The notes under the pieces: generated by a model | Seen by the model: only the letters and a program-made list of their open reading frames with translations | Told to the model about the DNA's origin: nothing | The model's database searches: none | Made by a program: the position numbers and the translations under genes | Source: Hawksworthiomyces lignivorus | Taxonomy: Eukaryota; Ascomycota; Sordariomycetes; Ophiostomatales; Ophiostomataceae | Reading direction: 5' to 3' | DNA: 64,000 nucleotides | NCBI GenBank assembly: GCA_002917075.1 | Contig: NTMA01000098.1 | Location: 1-64,000 of the forward strand | Shown here: positions 14,291 to 27,537 of the stretch, one piece after another | How the letters are laid out: every line of letters begins with the position of its first letter | Position numbering within the stretch: position 1 is the stretch's first letter

Positions 14291-16896
14291 ATGGCGACTC
14301 TCGGCGATGAGCTGTTGACCACCGTCAACAAGCTGCAAGACCTTGTCTTCAATACGATCGGCAACGATTCGCTTGATCTCCCACAGATTGTGCGTTAGAC
14401 TCGGACCCTGTCATAGGCTGCTTTTTCATAGCATCTCCTCGAATCTTCCGCTAACTCGCTCCCAGGTTGTCGTAGGCTCCCAATCTGCTGGCAAGTCCTC
14501 CGTTCTCGAAAACATCGTCGGCCGCGATTTTCTTCCCCGTGGTAGCGGTATCGTCACAAGACGGCCTCTTATCTTGCAACTTATCAACGTGCCTGAGGAG
14601 GATGGCGATGCCGACGTCAACCTCAACGGACGGTATCACGATCCTATGGCCGCCCGCCGCTCCGAATGGGCCGAATTCCATCATCTACCAAGCAGGCGCT
14701 TCAACGACTTTCAAGATGTGAAGCGTGAGATTGAGAGCGAGACAACCCGCGTCGCCGGCGCCAACAAAGGCATCACAAGACAGCCCATCAACCTGAAGGT
14801 CTACTCGCCGCACGTGCTGAATCTGACTCTGGTGGATCTTCCTGGCTTGACAAAGGTAGTTCTTTTCTACTGCCTTGCCCCGTGTGGCCCGTCTTGGATA
14901 TGTCTACGCTATTGGAATGCTGACTGAACAGGTTCCCATTGGTGACCAACCTACCGACATCGAGAAGCAAACTCGCAACCTGATCTCCGAGTACATCGCA
15001 AAGCCGAACAGTATCATCCTTGCGGTCTCTCCTGCCAATGTCGACATTGTTAACTCCGAGGCCCTCAAGCTGGCCAGACACGTCGACCCCCTCGGTCGGC
15101 GCACGATCGGCGTCCTGACAAAGGTGGACCTGATGGACCACGGCACCAACGCTCTGGATATTCTGTCCGGCCGTGTCTATCCGCTCAAGCTGGGCTGGAT
15201 TGGTGTTGTCAACCGCTCGCAGCAGGATATTCAGGGCAACAAGCCTATGGATGAAGCTCTGAAATCGGAATCTGAGTTCTTCAGACACCATCCTGCCTAC
15301 CGAAACATCTCTACGCGCTGCGGCACATCCTTCCTGGCCAAGACCCTCAACACCACCCTTATGGCACATATTCGTGATCGTCTGCCCGACATCAAGGCCC
15401 GTCTTAACACCCTCATGGGCCAGACCCAACAGGAGCTGGCAAGCTACGGCGATATGCACTTCAGCGGCAAGGAACACCGTGGCTCGCTGATCCTGCAGCT
15501 GATGACCCGCTTTGCCACGTCCTTCATCTCGTCCATAGACGGTACCTCCACCGAAATCTCCACCAAGGAACTCTGCGGTGGTGCTCGCATCTACTACATC
15601 TTCAACTCCGTGTTTGGTAGCTCTCTCGAGTCCATCGATCCCACATCTAACCTCTCTGCCCTTGATATCAGAACCGCCATTCGCAACTCGACGGGTCCCC
15701 GTCCAAGTCTCTTCGTCCCCGAGATGGCGTTTGATCTGCTGGTCAAGCCGCAAATCAAGCTGCTGGAAATCCCAAGCCAACGTTGTGTCGAGCTCGTCTA
15801 CGAAGAACTGATCAAGATCTGCCACACCTGCGGCTCCACCGAGCTGAGCCGGTTCCCGCGTCTTCAGGGCAAGCTGATCGAAGTTGTCTCGGATTTGCTC
15901 AGAGAGCGCCTCGGCCCTGCTTCCAACTATGTGGAATCGCTCATCTCTATCCAACGCGCCTACATCAACACAAACCACCCCAACTTCCTTGGCGCCGCTG
16001 CTGCCATGAGCCACGTTGTCAATGAGAAGCAGGAGCGCGAGCGCAAGCGGCTGATTCAGGAAGAGCGTGAGAGGCGCGAACGCCGGCGTTTGAAGGAGCT
16101 GGGTGCTGCGAATGGCGCGGAGACCCCCGAAGAAGTTGAAGAAGACGCTGCTAGTGTTGCAGGTGACAAACCGTCTGTTGCAACTGCGCTGCGCAAGAGT
16201 GCCAAGGGCGGTCGGAGTTCATCTACTGTGCGGGAGAACGGCATCACTGCAGCACTGAACGGGGCAGGTGCGCGGGGCATCTCCCCGACACGGTTTAACC
16301 AGCCTTCGCTTGGAAATGCCAAGGACTCGTTCCTGAATTACTTCTTTGGCAAAGACGGGGCTAGTATGGGTGGTGCTGGAGGCTTCGGTAACCTCCCTGC
16401 TCCGCACAATGCGAACATCGGCCGTCATGTCAGCCAGACGTCGGAGCCTTCGTTCAGTCAGAGCATGCGCCGGCAAGACGACCGGCCTCTGCGGTCGCCG
16501 ATTCAGCCGATGCGCGATGTTGACGAGTACTCGACACGGGGCGGCGGTATCGGAGCTGGCGGCAGCATTGATCTGTTCGGAGCAAACGGCAGTGGCGAGC
16601 CTGCCTTGACGGACCGCGAGGCGATGGAGACCGAGCTGATCCGGGCACTGATCTCCTCGTACTTCAATATTGTGCGGGAGTCCATTGCCGACCAGGTGCC
16701 CAAGGCCATCATGCACCTGCTGGTGAACCACTGCAAGGACGTCGTGCAGAACCGCCTTGTGAGCGAGCTATACAAGGAGACTCTCTTCGAGGAGCTTCTG
16801 TATGAAGACGATGGCGTCAAGAAGGAGCGCGAGAAGTGCGAGCGGCTGCTGGAGACATACAAGGAGGCAGCCAAGATCATCGGCGAGGTGGTATGA
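14291..16896 (+). CDS. DNM1: Dynamin-related GTPase Dnm1, mitochondrial and peroxisomal fission
   Basis: Exons 14291-14389, 14466-14855 and 14932-16896, 817 residues. The introns are 76 nt each and both junctions are phase 0. The GTPase domain shows G1 GSQSAGKSS (37-45), the switch-I region [12 protein letters not shown]3 DLPG (about 157-160) and G4 TKVD (226-229). The middle/stalk region follows, then a variable Ser/Gly-rich insert B (about 540-700) with the [14 protein letters not shown] block typical of Dnm1 rather than Vps1, and a C-terminal GTPase effector domain (about 715-810). The start MATLGDELL...[12 protein letters not shown] also matches Dnm1. The protein assembles into spirals that constrict the outer mitochondrial membrane and peroxisomes, recruited by Fis1 and adaptors. 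G1 carries Ala where Ser is usual in this family, probably without effect. Confidence 0.95.
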
Positions 16897-17460
16897 GCGT
16901 AGGCAATGCTCATTTTTATTTCCTTTGTTCCAATATCTCAGCTTTTGAGGGGCCTTTCTGCACATATGAACTTGTTTACCTCTCGTTGTAACAACAGCCC
17001 TTCTTCCACTTTTCATCAATATGTCTCACTCCCATCGACCCCGAATTTTAGAACAAGCCTTTCTCCAAAGACCAAAAACTGAAAATACAAAGCAAACCTA
17101 CCCTGCTTGATCTTATGACGTGTTTGTATTTATTTCTTGTCTATGATTGTTATTTAGTCTTCTGTATATACCAAGGAAGGAAGTAGACAATATAAGCACA
17201 AGTCCGAATATTTTGTTTGAAAAGGAGTGAAGGTTTTAATAATGTAACAAATGTTGAACGCTCCATCTATTATGCGTGCCAGATTGAAATGCTTTATGCC
17301 TATCTGGATACATATGCTATATCCCGATGGTATCCTAGATCATGGTCTATGCTGGGTCCGTTCTATGTACATGCTCTACCGCCATTAGGCACCAAGTCTA
17401 ACTAGATGTGTACTTATGCAAATAAATCAAACTCTAAATTTTGGTTGTCTCGTTGAAGTC
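16897..17460. other. Convergent 3' intergenic region
   Basis: AT-rich spacer between the stops of DNM1 (+) and the F-box gene (-). It should hold both 3' UTRs. No other feature seen. Confidence 0.5.
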
Positions 17461-20400
17461 TCAGCGATACCACGTATGCCTGCTTCCATGGGCCGGACCA
17501 ACTGCCCCAGCCCCTCCTGATGGCTGGCGTGGGTCGTATTCTTCGGCATACGGAACTGGTTCTGCTCGAGTCGCGGGCGGCGGAGCTGCTGTCCTTTCCC
17601 GGCCTCTCCAGCCGTTCTCGTCGCCGTCAGGTCGCCGCCCATACGGAACTGCACCGGCAGCTTTGGACCCGTACGGAGTTGGCGCATACCCATCATCAAC
17701 GTACTCGCGTCTAGCGAGAGTCCGCCCGCGAGGGTCTTCGTAAGATGGCGGAGCGGGCGGCGCCGCATAGTAGCGTGCTACTCTTGGCCGTTGGCTTGTT
17801 GCGGCTGCGGAAGTCGGAGGCTCTCGACGTACTGGGCGCCGCACGTAGTAGTCACCGTCTGGGTGAACCACTCTCACGACCTCGTACGCTTCGTATTCTT
17901 CATGTGGTTCGTATTCCACCGGCCTCCTAGGCGGCGGGATTTCTCGCACTTCGTCGCCATAACCACGGTATTCTTGCCGCGTGTCTGCGCGTGGTGGGTG
18001 TGAATACGTAGGAATTGGTGGGGGCTGAAGACGTTCGTACGCAATGTTATCGTCCAATACGGTACGCGTCGCATAGACCGGCCCACCCGCATACCGATGT
18101 GTTGGCAATGACGGAGCGGTCTGGGCCCAGTGAGGTTCTGCCTGCGGTGCATAGGCGTTCTCGTACTGCGTGTGTCTTGAAGGAGACACTTGCTGTACGT
18201 GATAATCTGCATCTGCCCGTCTGTTCTGGACGACATAGCGTGCATAGCGCTCATGTTCATAAGGCGGCTGGTGCACTTCAGAATGCGTGGCAACTTCTCG
18301 CCCTTGTCCGTCAACGTACACAACGCTGGCTGGGTGACGAGGCGCGAGTGTGCCCCTTGTCACAGGCGGGTCGGCCATCTGTGCTTCACTTAGGTGACTT
18401 TCTAGGGCGCCCAGAAGGTCGTGCTCCTCCTCTGCTTCTTGGGGCGCTTTCTCGGGAGCATTTGGCAACTGTCGTAGGCCGGGTATACTTCGTCTTTCCT
18501 CTCTGATAGCAGGCTCGTGTATGTGGGCAGGTGAATTGGCTCTCTTATTCCGTTTCTGTGACTGAACTGATCGAGAAGATGAGCCAGTTCGCTCTGGCCC
18601 ACTGCCAACAAGAGCTTCGGCTTCTCGCGATGCGCTATTATGGGCTACCGGTACGGACTGAACAATGGCTGATTGAACCCGGTCAGCGGCCCACATTGCT
18701 CGAATCGCCTCCTCCTGTCGGCGCTCTTCTTCTTCGGCCTCCTTTGCAACCTCTTCCGAGCCTTCTGTTCTTCTTTTCGGATGCGTATTTGCCCCGCCTC
18801 TTCGTTTCTGAGGGCCATTTTCATTCTGTCCTTTCTGGTGCGCCTTTGCTTTGCCCTTATCCGAATGATTTCGCCGTATTTTATGATCACCTGACGCTCC
18901 ACGGTGATGTTGATGCTGCGGATTCGGTGGCGGCATTACCATAGGTTGCCCACTGGAATCCCTGCCGACATTATCATGTGAAGCGGTTGGTTGTTGTTGC
19001 TGCCCACTTGCACGAGAAGGTACCAAAGCTTGGAGTTCTGGACGAGATGAGCTTTGGGTTAGACTAGATTCTCTCAGAAAACTTTCTACAGCCTCTGCTA
19101 GAAGCGGAAACTTGACCCTTCCTAGACCGAGCATGTCGTTGAGCGCATCTGTATGAGGAAGTAGCAACATATCTGTTATCCAGTTTAACGGCGGCAGATT
19201 GTAAGAAGTTGTTTCGTGAGTTTGTTCTGTATGCTTGCTCTGAAAATGGCTGACAAGGCGAGGTAAAGAGAACAGTTTACGGTCTTCTTCGGTTGCAGGA
19301 CGGCCGCCTAAACCAAGGTAACATGCCTTGCAAGGAAGCTCATTGATATTTCGAACTGGTCGCATCTCCTTGTGATTGGACAATCCGTCATTAAACAGAG
19401 CAAGCGGCAGTGGCTCGTTAAATCTCGATTGAAAGAATTTGTCCAGATGATAGATAACTGCAAATACTCTTACCACTCCAGGTAATTCTTTCAAGCTCGC
19501 TGTGGACTTCCAGAGCTCACGAGCATGCCGAGCCGTCTGGTTGAGCTTCGTGCTGTAGGCAGAAGAGGCCTGTGGGGGAGGTTGAAATCCATTCTGGTGG
19601 CTGGTAGCTGGTCCGCTGGTTTGATATGTGTTGTATCCAACAGATGACGATGAATTGGCAGTAGTCGTAACAGGGGCAGAATGTCCATAGCCGTAAGAGT
19701 TAGCTGGGACTGGAGACAAATAGTCTGCTCCTGGCGTAGGGGCTTGGGAATAGGGTTGGTAGGGTATGGGCTGAGGCGGTACTTGGTATGAGGGCTGTTG
19801 GAAATTTTGCTGGCTTGGATGAAAAGAGGCTGGTTGTGGATAAGGCTGGTCCTGCGGCGGGTGCTGTGATGCACTCGGACCATATGGTGAAGGGCTGTAA
19901 GGCTGTCCTTGGCTGATTGTCGGATATAACAGTGGCTGCGCCTGTTCGTGAGGTGTATGAGGTATTGGCAGAGGATGCTGCGGTGGCATCGTCGCCGACC
20001 CTGAAGGAAATTGATTGTAGGCATAATGCTGAGGGGGGGCTGCGGGCGTGGTAGCACTGCTACTTGCCGGTTGAGGAGGGATGGCTGGGAGCGGATGAAA
20101 TGAGCTTTTCGGTGCTCGCGGATTAGGTTTGAATGGAGGAACGGCAGGCCATTCTGCTCTCCAGTGGACAACTATGTTTCCAATGCTGAGAGCACTTGTA
20201 TGTTTGGCCGCATAGTGCTGAATGACGCCTTCAAACCCAAAGAATTTGGAGTTGTAATCACATGCGTTACACAAAAAAAGCTCCTTCCTGAGAATCCCCG
20301 TAAAAGGCCTGACTTTCGCATCGAAAACATACTTCATATTTTCTAATGTCAGTTTCTGGGTGAAAGGCCCCTGCGGCGGATCAGTCACAAGTTCGTGCCC

Positions 20401-22242
20401 TGCTGCGCGGGCCGCTGCGGCGTTCTTTTCCACTTCAGTATAGAACCGCTTCCGGACATGCAGCAAGACATCAGCTGCAAAGGAGGGCGCGTTATCTTTC
20501 GTGACTTTCTCGCCATCGTCCCAGTCACCAATCACCTCATCTGCATATTTTAGAATCTTGAGGCGAACAGGTCCTTGTATTTCGTCCCAGTCGGCATCTA
20601 CAGCCTCTTTTGTGTTGACTTGTCCGCTAGCATCCTGCTGCGTAACCAAGAGCTGCTTTTCTGGAGCTGGAGACTCTTTCTTGGGTAGGTGCTTCTCTAC
20701 CTCGCTCGCTCGTTCTAGCAATTGTGGTTTAAGGAGGTCCCATGCATCGTTATCTAGGGTTCCTATTGCGTCTAGGGCTGCATGGAAGGCTGGTATTTGT
20801 GCAAGCAGGGCCGGTGTTAACAGAGGGTTGAGAAGCAATGCACGGCGTTCAATGTCTGCCTTCTTAGCTGATTTCAACAGCGCCGCGTCGGCCTTGGCCC
20901 GATCCACCTGAGGTATCGGAGTCATATCAGGCGTAACAGACGGCCGGGAACCGGTAGGGTGTTTCGGAACTGAATAGTTAAAATTAGGAGAACAAGGCCG
21001 GGATTTGTTGAATGCTTCTAGAACAGTAACTCACAGGCCAGATTTGTCAAATTCGTAGTGCTTGCTTTTTGTGGCACCGATGAATCCTTCACATCTTCCA
21101 TAGCTGCCTTGGGGCGGTAGCCAGGGTAGAGCAGCGTTCGCATGTTAGCTACACCGCCTGACTCGGCGTATTTCTCCCATTTCGCGATATTTGCTCTTTG
21201 GTCCGCTCCCCTCGAAGACAAGCCCTTCTGCCATTCTTCAACTGCAGGAGCACCAAGTTCTTTGACAGATATGAACTCCTGACGCAGACTTTCCACATCC
21301 AGAGTCCAAAATAACTTTGTCAGAGTAAAAGAAGGCGGAAGCTGTCCACGTTCTATAATATTGAGTGGAATGACATAACCATCTGAAGTGGACAATAAGA
21401 ATGGCAATGCGGGCATCAAAAATGTGGAAGCTTCCGAGAGAAGAAACTCCATCTCCTATGATGAGTTAGAAGCTGTGCGCGGAGTGATAGCTTTAGGCCA
21501 GACGTCTACAAAGGTAGCTTACCTTCATGGCCTTGCTGAGTAGACATGTGCCGCAACAGCGAATCCGGAAACCCCATATGCAAGCGACTCCATCAGCTCC
21601 AGGCCCGAAGCGCAAAGGATCCGTGGGCGGTAGAGCTCTGCGCGTGTCTCGCTTACCACAAAACTGACAAGTACTTGAACAACACAGGCGCCACATATCT
21701 AGCTCTGTCTTGTCTTTCAGAGGGCCAGGCATATTGGGCCAAAAGCGACGTCTAGCGCTTCGCCAGATTGCTTCCGGTTTCAAGGCTTTCAGGGCTGATT
21801 TGGGAAGTGGTGGTGGAAGATTTTGTGCCACCACTAGAGAAGAAGGGTCAAGATAGGAATTGAACAATTTGTTGACACACAACAAATTCCCCAGTGTTCT
21901 AGGAGGGCAGAATGAGAAAATATGATGCCAGACCTCTGCAGGAACAGTAGCCTTGTCTGCAGGCACACGAAGTCGTGAGGCAGCGGCATCAGAGGTTTCG
22001 TCGACGTCCAACTTCACCTTCTTTGGAATACCGGGGTCAGGACCCGCTAAATCAGCTCCATGCGCATCAGCTACAGGCGATTTCCTCTTCTTAGACGGCC
22101 CATTTTCAGTCGACATAAGACTAATGCGGGAATCCAGAAGCTTGTATTTGTCATGTCGGCCGCTCTCCCCATGCTCACTTGTGGTCTTCATGGGGGCGGC
22201 CAAGCCTGATGGCACCTCTGGGGTTCCCAGTATCCCTTCCAT
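17461..22242 (-). CDS. Large F-box protein with atypical zinc motifs, function unknown
   Basis: Exons 22242-21523, 21455-21035 and 20969-17461 give 1549 residues. The introns (67 and 65 nt) join in frame (AMK|EMEF and LA-F|PKHP). The first in-frame ATG is at 22242. A basic stretch (SKKRKS, near 50) suggests nuclear import. The F-box is at about 100-140 (VPAEVWHHIFSFCPPRTLGNLL), so the protein probably binds Skp1 in an SCF ubiquitin ligase. Next comes a cysteine cluster (CxxC then CCxxC, about 190-235) and two CxxC...HxxxxH motifs (in LCNACDYNSKFF and PCKACYLGL) resembling degenerate C2H2 fingers. Between and after these lie long Pro/Gln/Ser/Tyr-rich disordered stretches, with many Arg/Tyr residues at the C-terminus. 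The substrate is unknown. The gene is divergent from NPC1 and convergent with DNM1. Confidence 0.8.
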
Positions 22243-23556
22243 CTTTCCAGCAAACAAAGGTCTTCCTAAATGTTGACAGGAGCATCAGGATGAACTTGCG
22301 ATTGCTTCCGTAAAGAAATCGGAAGCAGCAAAAACGACACAACTAGACCACAAAGTCTTAGAAACGAAAGAAAGACCAGAGAAAGCGATATAACAGTCAA
22401 AACGCCTCTCCCCGTTCGAAAGAACTGAGAGAGCAAATGAGAACGGGAAATCAAGAAAGCATACGAGACAGGATATGTCGCCTGGCAAGTCGCTTTTCTA
22501 CCAACGAAATAAAAGCACCGCCGCAATTATGTGAGATTCAGCTGAAAAATGAATCTGCAAGCTCACGTAATTGCTGAAGAAAGATTAACCAAAGAAAGAA
22601 ACAAGAAAGCAAAGAGAATAATGTGATAAAGTCAACACTTGTCGACCGAAAAAGAGAGGCACGAACGATAAGGTGCCACAAGCAACCGTCTCGTGGCCGA
22701 ACTCACAAGGCCAGAAATCTGGCGTAAAATGTAAACAAAACTCTTGAGACAGCTATCTGTCGATAGCTACGAGGTTCAAAAGCCAGACGCTTTTCAATGT
22801 CGTCACCCTGGCCGTGTAAGATGGTCTAGCATCTCAAGGCATGCAGGGAAAAAGACAGAGCCGGATTGATAAGACCGCTAGCATCTATTGCAATGCCACA
22901 GTGGCAATGATGAGAAAGGGGAGAAGGAATGTGATGTGAGCTTGACGGAGATACGATTGCGCTGGCCGTCTGCAGTTGTCGGAATATGCTGCCGATTTCA
23001 CGTATCGTTTGCTGTCGTGGTTTTCTTGGCTGTCGAATATGCTGATGAAGAAAGCTGTTGGGGCGTTGAAGATTGGACAGCTCCTCGTAAGCGTACAATT
23101 GGCTGTGACGGAGCTATGATTTTCCCGTTCCGGCTGAAACGAACTGTCGCATGACCATGCAGCCTTCCAATAGGCGACGCTACTCTAGGTGAGCGATGAC
23201 GCTGGAACAGTGGGTCTCTCGTTCATCGATGGTACCGGGATCGTCACTACCTGCCCATATTCTCGACTATCACTTGTGACAGACAAGCAGCTTACCATTT
23301 CCAAACCCATTTCTGCGCTACTACATGCTTTCACGCATGCTACAGAAGCTCTAGCTTTTCTTTATTTTTTCATCGCTCTCTATCTTTTTGCATCCTTCTT
23401 TCTACTGCAAAACCCTGCTCTGCTGAACGACGACCCCAACCCCCCAGCCACCTGAAACTCCCACCCCGGCTTTGGCACCTGCTGGTGATTGTGCATCGTG
23501 GGAAGGTGGGCGAACAGCCCAGATTTCCTGCGCCTGTCATCTCCCTACCTGGGGCC
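22243..23556. other. Divergent promoter region, F-box gene and NPC1
   Basis: About 1.3 kb between two divergently transcribed genes. AT-rich, with short open frames only; no recognised gene or repeat. Confidence 0.5.
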
Positions 23557-26500
23557 ATGGGAAGGCTATCGCGAGTCGTTGTCGCTGGCGGCAGCTTTGC
23601 TCTTCTTTTCCTAGCTGGTCTGGGAGAAGCTGCAGCTGAAGCTGCGCCTTTTACGCCGAAGCACGAAGCTGGTCGGTGCGCGATCCGTGGCCAGTGCGGA
23701 AAGAAGAGCATATTCAGCCCTGATCTACCGTGTGTCGACAATGGGTTGGCAACCGAACCTAGTGATGAGCTGCGCGAGCAGCTCGTTGGCCTCTGTGGAC
23801 CGAAGTGGAAGACAGGGCCCGTGTGTTGTGATGGAGCGCAGGTATGGCAAAAGACAGCAGACTCTGTCCGTCATCCGTCTTAGAGGTTACTTCTTAGTGC
23901 TAACGACCGAATTTCTGCACAGGTAAATGCACTGAAAGAGAACCTTGCCACTGCGAACCAGATTATTTCTTCGTGTCCCGCGTGCAAAGAGAATTTCTAC
24001 AACCTCTTCTGCTCCTTCACATGCTCGCCAGACCAGTCCTTATTTATCAACGTAACCGATGCGACCGAAAAGAATGGGAAACTTCTTGTGACGGAGCTTG
24101 ACCAGCTGGTATCAGAAGAACATGGCACAGGTTTCTACGACAGCTGCAAGGAAGTCAAGTTTGGGCCGACCAACTCGAAAGCGATGGCGCTGATCGGTGG
24201 CGGGGCGAAAGATTACCATGAGTTTCTCACTTTTCTGGGAAAGCAAAGACTTGGTGGATCGCCATTTCAGATGAACTTCCCTCTCACTTATTCAGAACCA
24301 GGGATGGTGCCTCGCCAGACGAAACCGAAGAAGTGTAATGACGAAGACCCCAACTTTCGGTGTGCCTGTGTTGACTGCCCGGCCGTATGTCCCGAGCTGC
24401 CCGCTGTGCAGAAGAAGGGTTCCTGCCATGTTGGTGTTCTCCCATGCTTGTCTTTTGCCTCAATTCTTGTTTACGGTGTCTCGTCTCTCCTGGTGCTCGC
24501 TTGGCTCAGCTCGCGCTTCTGGTATGCCAAGAGCAAGAGCCAGGGTCTCCCACTCTTGCACGCCCCCCATGACGACGCTGAGGACGAGGATGATGTAGAA
24601 GACGACGAGCGGCATGCCTTCTTGTATGGACTTATTCGCGGACATGGATCAGCATCCATCATCGCTGGCTTTGAGGAGCCTCCGCGGGACTACATCATTA
24701 ACGTGTGGTGCAACGCAATCTTTAAGAGACTTGGACATTGGGCAGCAAGATTTCCAGGCATCAGCATCGGTACCAGTTTGCTCGTTGCCACGGTGCTCAG
24801 TCTGGGTTGGTTCCGATTCCAGATCGAAAAGGACCCAGCGAGACTTTGGGTCAGCCCTACGTCTGCTGCCGCGCAGGAAAAAGCCTTCTTCGACTCCAGC
24901 TTCGGACCTTTCTATCGTGCCGAGCAAGCTTTCCTTGTCAATGACACGCTTCCTTCTGGACCCGGGCCTGTCTTGAGCCGTGATACTTTGCTTTGGTGGA
25001 TGGACGTGGAAGAGAGCATTCGGCAGTTGAAGGGGCCCGAGTCTGGAGCGATGCTAGACGACGTCTGTTTCAAGCCCACAGGCTCTGCATGCGTGGTGCA
25101 GTCTGTTGCGGCATATTTTGGCAACGAACCCGGTCTCGTGGATAAGTACTGGAAAGACACCTTGCGGTCGTGTGCACAGCGTCCCGTCGAGTGCCGGCCG
25201 GAGTACGGCCAACCGCTGGACCCCGAATCCATCTTGGGCGGTTTTTCCGATGTTGCACATGTGGCTGATGCTGCCGGCATGACTGTCACCTGGGTCGTCA
25301 ACAATTACGACGAAGACACACCAGAAGTCAAACGCGCCATGGACTGGGAGCAGGCGTTGAAGAAGCGTCTGCTCGAAGTTCAAAAGGAAGCAACGTCGCG
25401 AGGGCTCCGTCTGTCTTTTTCTACGGAAATCAGCCTCGAGGAAGAGCTCAACAAATCCACCAACACGGATGCCAAGATTGTTGTCATAAGCTACGTGATC
25501 ATGTTCTTGTATGCTTCAATTGCGCTTGGTTCTACTACGCTCTCTTTCAGCGACCTCTTCCGCCACTTTGGTGTGTTCCTTGTCGAGTCCAAGTTCGGCC
25601 TTGGCTTCATCGGCGTTCTGATTGTTGTCATGTCCATCACGGCATCCATCGGCCTCTTCTCTTGGGCAGGCCTCAAGGCGACGCTGATCATTGTTGACGT
25701 GATTCCGTTCATTGTTCTCGCTGTGGGCGTGGACAACATCTTCTTAATAGTTCACGAATTCGAGCGTGTGAACATCAGCCATCGCGACGAGGAGATCGAG
25801 CAACGTATTGCGCTGACTCTTGGACGCATGGGACCGTCTATTCTATTCTCAGCCGTTACTGAGACGGTTTCGTTTGCGCTCGGCGCCTTTGTTGGAATGC
25901 CTGCAGTACGCAACTTTGCAATTTACGCTGCCGGCGCTGTCTTCATCAATGCGATTCTCCAGGTGACGGGTTTTGTTTCTGTCTTAGCCCTCAACCAATT
26001 TCGTGTTGAAGACAACCGTGCAGACATATTATTTTGCGTGCCTGTCAAGGCTGCCCGCGTGCATCTCAATGACGCATCTATCAACGGTCGTTATGCAGAC
26101 GGAAGTGTTGCCGGCGATGAGCTAGCGCGAGAGAGCACCCTGCAGCGATTCATCCGCCAGCGCTATGCACCTACGCTGCTCAAAAAGGGTGTAAAGGCCG
26201 TCATACTGTTTGTTTTCTTGGGCTTGTTCGCAGCTGGTGTCGCACTCTTACCCTACGTTCAACTTGGGCTGGACCAGCGCGTTGCCATCCCAGACGATTC
26301 CTATCTTATTCCCTACTTCAACGACTTGTATGATTACTTCGAGGCCGGCCCACCGGTCTATTTTGTCACAAAGGGACTCAATTCCACGCAGCGCCAGCAT
26401 CAACAGGAGCTCTGCTCTCGCTTCCCGACCTGCCAGCTCACATCGCTCACGGGGATTCTCGAACAAGAGCGCAAGCGTTCAGACGTTTCTTACATCGCAT

Positions 26501-27537
26501 CACCTACCGCTAGCTGGATTGATGACTTTTTTCTGTGGTTAAATCCGGACTTTGAAAGCTGCTGCATCGAGAATGGCAAGCCCTGCTTCGCTGATCGCGT
26601 CCCGCCTTGGAACGTAACTCTGGCCGGTATGCCAGAAGGAGAAGAATTTGTCTACTATCTGAAGAAGTTTATCGACTCGCCGACTACGGAAGATTGCCCA
26701 CTCGGCGGTCAGGCTTCGTATGGTCAAGCCGTTGTGGTCGATGAAGATCACGATACCCTGCCGGCTACCCACTTCCGGACCATGCATACGCCACTACGGA
26801 GCCAGAACGATTTTATTGAAGCCTATGCATCGGCACGACGTGTTGCCGCAGATATTACCACAGCAACAGGCGTGGAAGTGTTCCCGTACAGCGTCTTCTA
26901 CATCTTCTTTGATCAGTACGCCTCAATCGTGTCGCTTTCGGGCGCCTTGCTCGGATCGGCCACTGCTATCATTTTTACAGTCGCCTGGATCCTGCTCGGC
27001 TCGTTCATGACGGCGGCCGTTGTAGCATGCACGGTGGCCATGATAATCATCGACATCATCGGCGCCATGGCGGTTATGGGCGTGTCCCTCAATGCGGTAT
27101 CCTTGGTGAACCTGATCATCTGTGTTGGCATTTCTGTCGAATTTTGCGCGCACATTGCTCGGGCCTTTACCTTTCCGTCGAGCCTCCTGCGGCGCAGTGC
27201 ACGAACGCGGTTCTCCAACGGGCGGGAACAGCGGGCTTGGACAGCACTTGTCAACGTCGGCGGCTCGGTCTTTTCGGGCATCACGCTCACCAAGCTGCTT
27301 GGCGTGGCCGTCCTTGCCTTTACCCGGAGCAAGATCTTCGAGATATACTACTTCCGTATCTGGGTGGCGCTTGTAGCATTTGCGTCAACGCATGCGCTGG
27401 TCTTCCTCCCAGTAGCACTCAGCGTGCTCGGCGGCCGTGAATACCTAGACACGGAAGACGGTGGAGGCCTACCGGCCGACATAGCCAACCGACTCCGCGA
27501 AGCAGAAGACATCTCGGATGAGGAAGATGAGGCGTAG
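23557..27537 (+). CDS. NCR1: Niemann-Pick C1-type sterol transporter (Ncr1/NPC1)
   Basis: Two exons, 23557-23841 and 23923-27537, 1299 residues. The intron (23842-23922) joins GAQ|VNALKEN in phase 0. The ATG at 23557 opens a signal peptide (hydrophobic to about residue 30). The Cys-rich N-terminal domain (CAIRGQCG, CPACKENFYNLFCSFTCSPDQ) binds sterol in the vacuolar lumen. A transmembrane segment near 255-280 follows, then the middle luminal domain, a sterol-sensing domain (about 610-790, with GVDNIFLIVHEFERVN), the C-terminal Cys-containing luminal domain and a final multi-span bundle. The acidic tail ends EDEA. The family moves sterols and sphingolipids across the vacuole/lysosome membrane with NPC2. 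Length matches human NPC1 (1278) and yeast Ncr1 (1170). All expected domains are present and no frame disruption was seen. Confidence 0.95.
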
